A stretch of 7,543 nucleotides of DNA from Bacteroidales bacterium (GTDB lineage Bacteria; Bacteroidota; Bacteroidia; Bacteroidales; S143-33). The position numbers and the translations under genes are program-made. Positions 1-5,268 of this stretch are shown here, in pieces (position 1 is the first letter of the stretch; every line of letters starts with the position of its first letter). The stretch covers positions 1-7,543 of the forward strand of contig JALWNS010000063.1 of the NCBI GenBank assembly GCA_027083655.1, read 5' to 3'. Below the pieces are notes generated by a model, which had not been told where the DNA came from, did not search any database, and saw only the letters and a list, made by a program, of their open reading frames with translations.

Positions 1-1230
1 ACCCTAGACCTGTACTTCAAAGCCAAAACATACGAGGTTGACAAAAAACATGACCTTGCCCTTTTCTATTATGAGCTCCTCGACAACCGTAAGGAAGAAC
101 TAAAAAGTAAGTTTAAAGCCAAAGCAAAAGAAGTCGAAAAATCATACAAGGAAGTCGAACGCCAGTTAGAGTTTGAGCAAAAAATACTAACCGGAGATTT
201 GCTCCTGGTTAAAGACAGGAAACTGGAAGCCCTCGAACAATATGAAGAAGCCTTACGCCTAAAACCTAAGAACCTGGAAGCCAAGGTTAAATACAATGAA
301 CTCCTGGGGGATATGCTCATGGAGTCTGGATTATATAACGAAGCACAAAAAGCCTATTCCGAAGCTCTTGATAAGATAACTAATAGATTTAAAGAGCAGA
401 AAAACAAAATCCAGACTAAGAAACGGCTTGCAAAGACAATGAGCCTTTCTGCTTCCAGGCTACCCCTCATCTCACAGGCCTCGTTGTTGGTAGCCCGCCT
501 GTCTGAAACAAAAAATGACCTCAAGCTTATTAATGCTAAGGAATACATGCGACTTAACAGGTTTTTGGCAATCTCCGGAATAATAATTGGACTGGCCATC
601 TTTGGTTTATTCGTGAACAATGCTGTCTCTACTACCGGTTTAGCCAAGACAACGGCAGATAATGTTTCTATTTCTACTGTTCTAGACCTGCATCAAGCTG
701 CCATGATGAAAGGTGATGCCTATATGGACAAATTCAAACAATTTGGCTATACCCGTGTACATGTATTAGATAGTGCTAAACGCTCCTACCAGCGTGCTTT
801 TTCATACAACCGGACAGATCCTGAGGCTTTGAAAAAATACAATCTGGCTAAACATTATTTAGACCAGTACATCTTACTTGCAAAAAGAAGGCTCAAAGAA
901 AACCCTGCAAAATATTACAGGGCTGTCAAGCCTATGAGCGAAGGCTTGCAATTAGTAAAATACATGTATGACCCTAGTAATCCTAATCTGGTCAAGTTTG
1001 GTTATATTGACCAAAAACACAACCTTGTCATTCCCCCTTTGTTTGACTTTGACTACAACAGACGCATGAAGCCAGGGAGGGAGAGCTTCCATAAAGGGCA
1101 TGCTTACGTGTGTATTGTTGTCAATCCTGGTGATACTGCCTATTTCCAGATCAACCGCTTCGGACGCCGCACTTCACAAATTTATTGGGTAGGTCCAAAA
1201 TACCAAACAGGTCATAAGTCGCAAAACTAG
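1..1230 (+). CDS. TPR-repeat, single-pass membrane protein with C-terminal WG-type repeat (5' end missing)
   Basis: The frame is open from base 1 and stops at 1228-1230, so this is the last 409 residues of a longer protein whose start lies outside the window. An internal TTG at 199 is in frame but is not a credible start, because similar helical sequence continues upstream of it. Visible order: a Lys/Glu-rich helical stretch (residues 1-60), TPR-like helices (about 66-125, including EALEQYEEALRLKPKN and YNEAQKAYSEAL), a hydrophobic segment at 188-204 (FLAISGIIIGLAIFGLF), another TPR-like region (about 229-285), and one WG-type beta repeat at about 332-390 (FGYID, then VIPPLFDF, then a second YFQI..FGRR strand). 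Many Lys/Arg before the membrane segment suggest that the N-terminal part is cytoplasmic and the WG end extracytoplasmic. TPR and WG repeats are generally protein-binding modules. The specific role is unknown, and I see no catalytic motif. It lies 5 bases upstream of pabA and may share its transcript, though a functional link to folate synthesis is not evident. Confidence 0.85.
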   Translation, partial: TLDLYFKAKTYEVDKKHDLALFYYELLDNRKEELKSKFKAKAKEVEKSYKEVERQLEFEQKILTGDLLLVKDRKLEALEQYEEALRLKPKNLEAKVKYNELLGDMLMESGLYNEAQKAYSEALDKITNRFKEQKNKIQTKKRLAKTMSLSASRLPLISQASLLVARLSETKNDLKLINAKEYMRLNRFLAISGIIIGLAIFGLFVNNAVSTTGLAKTTADNVSISTVLDLHQAAMMKGDAYMDKFKQFGYTRVHVLDSAKRSYQRAFSYNRTDPEALKKYNLAKHYLDQYILLAKRRLKENPAKYYRAVKPMSEGLQLVKYMYDPSNPNLVKFGYIDQKHNLVIPPLFDFDYNRRMKPGRESFHKGHAYVCIVVNPGDTAYFQINRFGRRTSQIYWVGPKYQTGHKSQN

Positions 1231-1235
1231 TAGTA

Positions 1236-1796
1236 ATGAGCATTTTATTAGTGGACAACCAGGACTCTTTTACCTACAATATTGTCGATAGCCTCCGTAA
1301 GCTTGATGTTCATGATATTATCCTGGCAACAGAACCCACAGACGACCAATTAGCAGCCGCAGATAAAATAATTTTTTCTCCCGGGCCTGGGCTACCCAAG
1401 GATTTTCCAATGATGCACAAAATATTAGAACAATGGCATGATAAGAAGCCTATCCTTGGTATATGCCTGGGGTTTCAGGCTATTGCAACGTTTTTCCGCG
1501 CACGGCTCTTCAGGCTTATGATGCCAGTGCATGGCCAGCCACATGAAATAATCATTAAAAAGCCAAATCCACTTTTCCAGGACCTGCCAAAAACTTTTAC
1601 TGTTGGTCTGTATCATTCATGGGCTGTGGAAAAAAAGAGTATCCGCCGTCCTTTGAGAATAGATGCCATTTCTCAATATGGTGTAGTTATGGCTATTTCA
1701 CATCGACGCCTGCCAATTTTTGGCGTACAATTCCACCCAGAATCATATATATCTGAATATGGTTTAAATATCTTGAAAAACTTTGTAGCACTATGA
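1236..1796 (+). CDS. pabA: Aminodeoxychorismate synthase glutaminase subunit (PabA/TrpG family)
   Basis: This is a class I glutamine amidotransferase that hydrolyses glutamine and passes ammonia to the PabB partner in the cytoplasm. The 186 residues match the usual stand-alone length. The N-terminus ILLVDNQDSFTYN is canonical and fixes the ATG at 1236. The oxyanion loop SPGPG is at 48-52, the nucleophile Cys77 is in GICLGFQ, the YHSW substrate loop is at 126-129, and catalytic His167 and Glu169 are in GVQFHPES. Two positions are unusual: Phe80 where His or Met is common, and Arg88 in FFRARL where Gly is usual. PabA and TrpG cannot be separated by their own sequence. I call PabA because it overlaps pabB (ATGA at 1793-1796) and pabC follows; it could also serve anthranilate synthase. 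No clear Shine-Dalgarno precedes it, and the start overlaps a run of stop codons ending the upstream gene, so reinitiation is plausible. Confidence 0.93.
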   Translation: MSILLVDNQDSFTYNIVDSLRKLDVHDIILATEPTDDQLAAADKIIFSPGPGLPKDFPMMHKILEQWHDKKPILGICLGFQAIATFFRARLFRLMMPVHGQPHEIIIKKPNPLFQDLPKTFTVGLYHSWAVEKKSIRRPLRIDAISQYGVVMAISHRRLPIFGVQFHPESYISEYGLNILKNFVAL

Positions 1797-2770
1797 CAAT
1801 CGAGCAGTTCATAGGCAAGACAACCGACTTATTACGAAGCAACAAGCCATTCTTTTTTCTCTTGGACTTTGATTTACAGCGCCCTTTTATCTGTGATCTA
1901 GACACAGCAGCAGACCTTGGCGTTTTTTTCGAAATAGAAGGATTAAAGAACCATAAAATACAATCGGCAGATATACAAAACTTCTCATTCAAGCCACTGC
2001 CCATTGACTACGAAACATACAAACAAGGCTTTGATGTTGTAATGGATAATATCCTCAATGGCAATACTTACTTGTTAAATCTCACTTTTCCCACGCGTGT
2101 GGAGACAGACCTTGACCTCAGACAGATATTTACCAACGTACGTGCCAAGTATAAACTTCTTTTTAAGGATGAATTTGTGCTTTTTTCACCCGAAACTTTT
2201 ATAAAAATCAAGGGTAAACGCATCTTCACCTATCCTATGAAAGGTACTATAGACGCAACAATACCTAATGCAAGGGAAAAAATATTATCCGACGAAAAAG
2301 AATTATATGAGCATTATACTGTCGTGGACTTATTACGTAATGATCTGGCCATGATTGCTACAAATGTGGAGGTCACACGCTTTCGCTATATTGACCTGGT
2401 TCATACACACAAAGGAGATATCCTGCAGGTAAGCTCTGAGATACAAGGTACATTGCCAGACAACTGGCGGGAAATCTTTGCCGAACGCCTCGTGCAGATG
2501 CTTCCTGCCGGCTCTATCAGCGGTGCTCCAAAGAAAAAAACTGTGGAAATTATACGCAATGCTGAAATTGATGAAAGGGGATATTACACAGGAGTTTTTG
2601 GTATCCATCTAGCAGGACAAATCATCTCGGCTGTTAATATACGCTTTATAGAGAAACAAAAAGACAGTTTTATTTTCCGCAGTGGTGGCGGTATCACAGC
2701 TTTTAGCAAACCACAGAAAGAATACAATGAATTAATACAAAAAGTCTATGTCCCTATATCCATTCGTTGA
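1793..2770 (+). CDS. pabB: Aminodeoxychorismate synthase component I (PabB), short form
   Basis: This enzyme adds ammonia to chorismate to give 4-amino-4-deoxychorismate, with PabA supplying the ammonia. The chorismate-binding domain fills most of the 325 residues. Key motifs are PMKGT at 148-152, EHYTVVDLLRNDL at 173-185 with a likely Mg-ligand Glu173, PAGSISGAPK at 238-247, ERGYYTGVFG at 261-270, and SGGGITAF followed by EYNE at 310-313. Lys150 in PMKGT is diagnostic: PabB enzymes have Lys here, whereas anthranilate synthases have Ala (PIAGT). The protein is well short of the roughly 450 residues of E. coli PabB, lacking much of the N-terminal region, and no tryptophan-binding LLES motif is visible. 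At the position where the family usually has His (HLVS), this protein has Gln212 (LQVSS). The start ATG overlaps the pabA stop by four bases, and the 3' end overlaps pabC by 23 bases, which suggests coupled translation. Confidence 0.93.
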   Translation: MTIEQFIGKTTDLLRSNKPFFFLLDFDLQRPFICDLDTAADLGVFFEIEGLKNHKIQSADIQNFSFKPLPIDYETYKQGFDVVMDNILNGNTYLLNLTFPTRVETDLDLRQIFTNVRAKYKLLFKDEFVLFSPETFIKIKGKRIFTYPMKGTIDATIPNAREKILSDEKELYEHYTVVDLLRNDLAMIATNVEVTRFRYIDLVHTHKGDILQVSSEIQGTLPDNWREIFAERLVQMLPAGSISGAPKKKTVEIIRNAEIDERGYYTGVFGIHLAGQIISAVNIRFIEKQKDSFIFRSGGGITAFSKPQKEYNELIQKVYVPISIR

Positions 2771-3350
2771 GACAATACGCGTCCACAACGGATCTGTACA
2801 AAACCTCATCTATCACCAGAACAGGCTAAATGCCACTTTCTTACATTTTTATCCCGGGCAAAAACCCCATGACCTGCAGAAAAGCATAAAAATACCAGAC
2901 AAATATTCTTCTGGCCTGTACAAGCTACGGTTTTTGTACAACAAACACTCTTTCTACCTCGAGTACCACCCATACAAACCCAAACAGATAAATTGCCTGA
3001 AAACCATCCACGCAAATCATATTGACTATAGGTTCAAAAAAACAGACCGCACACAATTCGAGGAATTATTATCTGTAGCTACACCATGCAACGAAATACT
3101 GATTGTTAAAAATGGCTTTATCACAGACACATCTTTCTCGAATATTGTTTTTTTCGATGGTAAAAAATGGATAACACCTACAACCTACCTTCTGGCAGGT
3201 ACATACAGGCAATATCTTCTGGACACAAAAAAAATAACCCAAATGCCAATACGCCTCCAGGACATAACAAGCTTTACTTATTTCAAGCTAATAAACGCCC
3301 TGCTTGCCTGGGACATGCAACCAATGCCTGTGGAAAAAATTATCATCTAA
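2748..3350 (+). CDS. pabC: Aminodeoxychorismate lyase, PLP fold class IV (PabC), compact
   Basis: The predicted role is cleavage of 4-amino-4-deoxychorismate to p-aminobenzoate and pyruvate, the last step before the pteroate branch of folate synthesis. Class IV aminotransferase features are visible: FVETIRVHNG followed by the HQNRL segment at 23-27, KLRF at 59-62, a candidate PLP-binding Lys97 in DYRFKKTDR, NGFITDTSFSNI at 122-133, TP at 143-144, LLAGTYRQYLL at 148-158, and INALLAW at 182-188. The protein is 200 residues, against about 270 in E. coli PabC. Asp127 takes the place of the Glu usual in the (V/I)TE.S..N motif. The chosen ATG gives the expected start of the domain directly before FVETI and lies inside pabB in another frame. 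Without the operon it could be read only as a generic class IV PLP enzyme (lyase, or branched-chain or D-amino-acid transaminase); the pabA-pabB context makes PabC the best call. Confidence 0.85.
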   Translation: MSLYPFVETIRVHNGSVQNLIYHQNRLNATFLHFYPGQKPHDLQKSIKIPDKYSSGLYKLRFLYNKHSFYLEYHPYKPKQINCLKTIHANHIDYRFKKTDRTQFEELLSVATPCNEILIVKNGFITDTSFSNIVFFDGKKWITPTTYLLAGTYRQYLLDTKKITQMPIRLQDITSFTYFKLINALLAWDMQPMPVEKIII

Positions 3351-3568
3351 TAGCTCTGGCCAATTACGTTTTTGAGTGGCTATAGTGCTATAAATAGTAC
3401 CTATGTTCGCCAGAAATTTCAAATTCCTACCTGCCCAAAAAGCACTTCTTTACCCCGGAGATAAAAAAACTCGCTATTAAAAAGAAACGGGGCTATCCGC
3501 CTGTGAACCTGGCAAAGATTAGTCTATGTTTGCACTCCTAAAAAGGCAGGATAGCCCCGGCATACTGC
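3351..3568. other. Convergent intergenic region without a gene
   Basis: These 218 bases separate the 3' ends of pabC and the second rhomboid gene. No reading frame looks coding. The first part (3351-3478) is AT-rich, with a short inverted repeat (TATAG, TG, CTATA at 3381-3392), an ACCCCGG at 3452-3458 and an A7 run at 3463-3469. No T-rich-tailed hairpin for the rightward operon is evident. The last part is the long hairpin listed separately. Confidence 0.6.
3479..3559 (-). terminator. Long-hairpin candidate terminator of the leftward operon
   Basis: An 11-base perfect inverted repeat (cggggctatcc at 3488-3498, ggatagccccg at 3549-3559) is extended inward, past one unpaired base (3548), by gcct/aggc at 3499-3502 and 3544-3547. 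A nested pair gcaaa/tttgc lies at 3512-3516 and 3529-3533. On the minus strand the stem is followed directly by TTTCTTTTT (complement of 3479-3487), as in an intrinsic terminator. It begins 9 bases past the end of the second rhomboid gene. The plus strand has no T run after the stem, so it is unlikely to be a good terminator for pabC. The 50-base stretch between the outer arms is much longer than in ordinary terminators, so a structured RNA element or small RNA is an alternative reading. Confidence 0.5.
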
Positions 3569-4429
3569 TTAGAAATCACGGGAATGCCGTTTGAGGAACT
3601 CGCGTTCTTTACGCGTAAGGCTATTGTATCCTTTTCTGGCTATTTTCTCAAGTATTCTGTCCAGCTCCTGTTTGATCTCATTCTGCCGCTCGTTCCACTC
3701 ATAATCTTGCGGACGGTAATCGTTTTTATGCACTTTCATTCTTTGCTTACGGCGGAAATTTATCTTTGTCAAAAACAATGTAATATCCTGTCCTTGCTTA
3801 TACTTGAGGGCAAACCACACCCCAAACAATGCTCCGCCCAGATGAGATAGATGTCCTCCGGGATTATCAACCGTGAGCATCGAAATATCATAAAGCACAT
3901 ACAGGGCGCCTATTAACCACAGAGGAACAGGCAAGATACCAAACACAAGCACTGTCTCAGTGGGACGGTAAACTGCTACTGACAATACAATAGCAGACAC
4001 TGCTGCCGATGCGCCTAATAATACAGAACCATATCTTTCAGGAGCAAAAACCGGAAAAATATTATACGCCAGAACGAAGAACAAGGCTCCCATCAAGCCA
4101 CCTAACAGATAAACGCGCCACAACGCTTTCTCTCCAAAGGTCATAACAAACAAAATACCCATAAAGTAGAGCCACAGCATATTAGCAAACAAATGCCAGA
4201 AACCCTCGTGCAAAAACATATAAGTGACGATAGTCCATGGCTTGACCAAGAGCTTTAGCAAATTAGACGGTAAACTGAAAAAACGCACCACCTCTGTACT
4301 AAGCTGTGGCGCACCAAATAGAAATGCAAATAACTTTATAATGGCAATGACAATAAAAACTGCCACATTGACAGCCAGTAATTTATATAAAACATTAAGT
4401 CTGCTCCATGTTGATCTCAACCCATCCAT
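3569..4429 (-). CDS. Rhomboid-family intramembrane serine protease with basic C-terminal domain
   Basis: This is a predicted polytopic inner-membrane protease that cuts transmembrane substrates; the substrate is unknown. I place the start at the ATG at 4429 (MDGLRSTW), giving 286 residues. The frame can extend to a TTG at 4489, but that adds a hydrophilic segment overlapping the upstream gene, whereas the ATG sits 11 bases after that gene's stop. From this Met, the rhomboid residues are His79 and Asn83 (HLFAN), Ser141 in GASAAV, and His196 in HLSHLGG. About six hydrophobic segments lie between residues 15 and 210. The second Gly of the usual GxSG is Ala. After the membrane core comes a charged region of roughly 75 residues (RRKQRMKVHKNDYRP, then WNERQNEIKQELDRIL and SLTRKEREFL). 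This resembles the small C-terminal domain often attached to Bacteroidota rhomboids (DUF6576, from memory). It is the last gene of the leftward operon. Confidence 0.88.
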   Translation of the reverse strand: MDGLRSTWSRLNVLYKLLAVNVAVFIVIAIIKLFAFLFGAPQLSTEVVRFFSLPSNLLKLLVKPWTIVTYMFLHEGFWHLFANMLWLYFMGILFVMTFGEKALWRVYLLGGLMGALFFVLAYNIFPVFAPERYGSVLLGASAAVSAIVLSVAVYRPTETVLVFGILPVPLWLIGALYVLYDISMLTVDNPGGHLSHLGGALFGVWFALKYKQGQDITLFLTKINFRRKQRMKVHKNDYRPQDYEWNERQNEIKQELDRILEKIARKGYNSLTRKEREFLKRHSRDF

Positions 4430-4440
4430 AACTCTTTGAT

Positions 4441-5256
4441 TTACTGCATAGTCCAACCGCCATAACGGGGCCGTCCGCGGCGGTCCCAATACTTTATCAA
4501 AATATAGCCAAAAATCATACCGCCCAGGTGTGCAAAATGCGCCACATTATCTCCAGGTATGTTCGAAATACCATTTATTAATTCCAATAAACCATAACCA
4601 ATAACAAAGTATTTTGCTTTTATAGGAAAAGGAAAGAAAAGTATCATCAAAGGTACATCCGGGAAAAGCATACCAAAGGCTAATAACAGGCCAAAAACAG
4701 CACCTGATGCTCCGACAATTGGAATATTAATCTTTGTTTCAATAGCTTGCTTTATTACAGGGATAACTTGTGATGCAAATTCTGTGCTATCAGGGTTAAG
4801 CTCCCACTGGGACAATAAAACTTTGATACTATGAGGATTGAAATATTCCGGGTACTTTGCATAAAAACGCATAAAGTGATCCAGGTCAGGATAGGCAAGA
4901 AAAGCCTGGGCTGCAGAAACAAAGCGGTGTATTTCGTACCATGACACGGCTGTATGCAAGAAGGCAGCGCCAAAACCAGTTATTAGGTAATAAGTCAGGA
5001 AACGGCGAGGACCCCACAAACGTTCCAAGACTGTACCAAAAAGCCACAAAGCATACATATTAAAGAGCAGGTGTATGAAATTGGCATGCATAAACATGTG
5101 CGTAAATATCTGGTAGACATGGAAATATGGCGAAGTCGGATAATGCAATCCTAAAAGATTTATCAAATCTATGCCAAATGGACTTAAAATCCATGCCAAT
5201 ATTAGCATGCCAGTGTTGATAATCAACAAGTCGCGAACTACAGGCGTCATTCTCAT
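4441..5256 (-). CDS. Rhomboid-family intramembrane serine protease
   Basis: This is a predicted inner-membrane serine protease of 271 residues. The catalytic apparatus is complete: His62 and Asn66 (HLLFN), Ser184 in the standard GASGAVFG, and His243 in AHFAHLGG. An early amphipathic WLFGTVLERLWGPRRF segment matches the WR-type region after the second membrane helix. A hydrophilic insert at about residues 107-178, rich in Tyr, Asp and Pro, separates the helices before the Ser helix and is longer than in E. coli GlpG. The protein ends with a short basic tail (DRRGRPRYGG). The ATG at 5256 lies 12 bases after the pdxA stop; a second ATG two codons later is also possible. No Shine-Dalgarno is obvious. 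Its neighbour is a second, divergent rhomboid, so the two probably arose by an old duplication or work on different substrates. Activity is likely from the motifs but the substrate cannot be inferred. Confidence 0.92.
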   Translation of the reverse strand: MRMTPVVRDLLIINTGMLILAWILSPFGIDLINLLGLHYPTSPYFHVYQIFTHMFMHANFIHLLFNMYALWLFGTVLERLWGPRRFLTYYLITGFGAAFLHTAVSWYEIHRFVSAAQAFLAYPDLDHFMRFYAKYPEYFNPHSIKVLLSQWELNPDSTEFASQVIPVIKQAIETKINIPIVGASGAVFGLLLAFGMLFPDVPLMILFFPFPIKAKYFVIGYGLLELINGISNIPGDNVAHFAHLGGMIFGYILIKYWDRRGRPRYGGWTMQ

Positions 5257-5268
5257 GATTACAAAACT

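Noticed and set aside
199..1230. Treating the TTG at 199 as the true start of the TPR protein
   Set aside because: The frame is open to base 1 and the upstream residues are the same kind of charged, helical TPR-like sequence, so the gene is 5'-truncated by the window.
3167..3385. 72-codon plus-strand frame overlapping the end of pabC
   Set aside because: It lies mostly in another frame of pabC, its product has no recognisable motif, and it ends in the AT-rich gap.
3381..3392. Short inverted repeat TATAG-TG-CTATA as an operator
   Set aside because: Five AT-rich bases per arm between the 3' ends of convergent genes are readily explained by chance, and there is no promoter to regulate.
3371..3405. 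Plus-strand promoter with TTTG and TACCTATG
   Set aside because: The -7 match is imperfect, the spacing is too long, and no rightward gene follows.
3488..3559. A tRNA or tRNA-like gene, because GGGGCTA/TAGCCCC resembles an acceptor stem and the minus strand contains GGTTCA
   Set aside because: The T-arm stem does not pair around GGTTCA, and no anticodon or D arm of the right size can be drawn.
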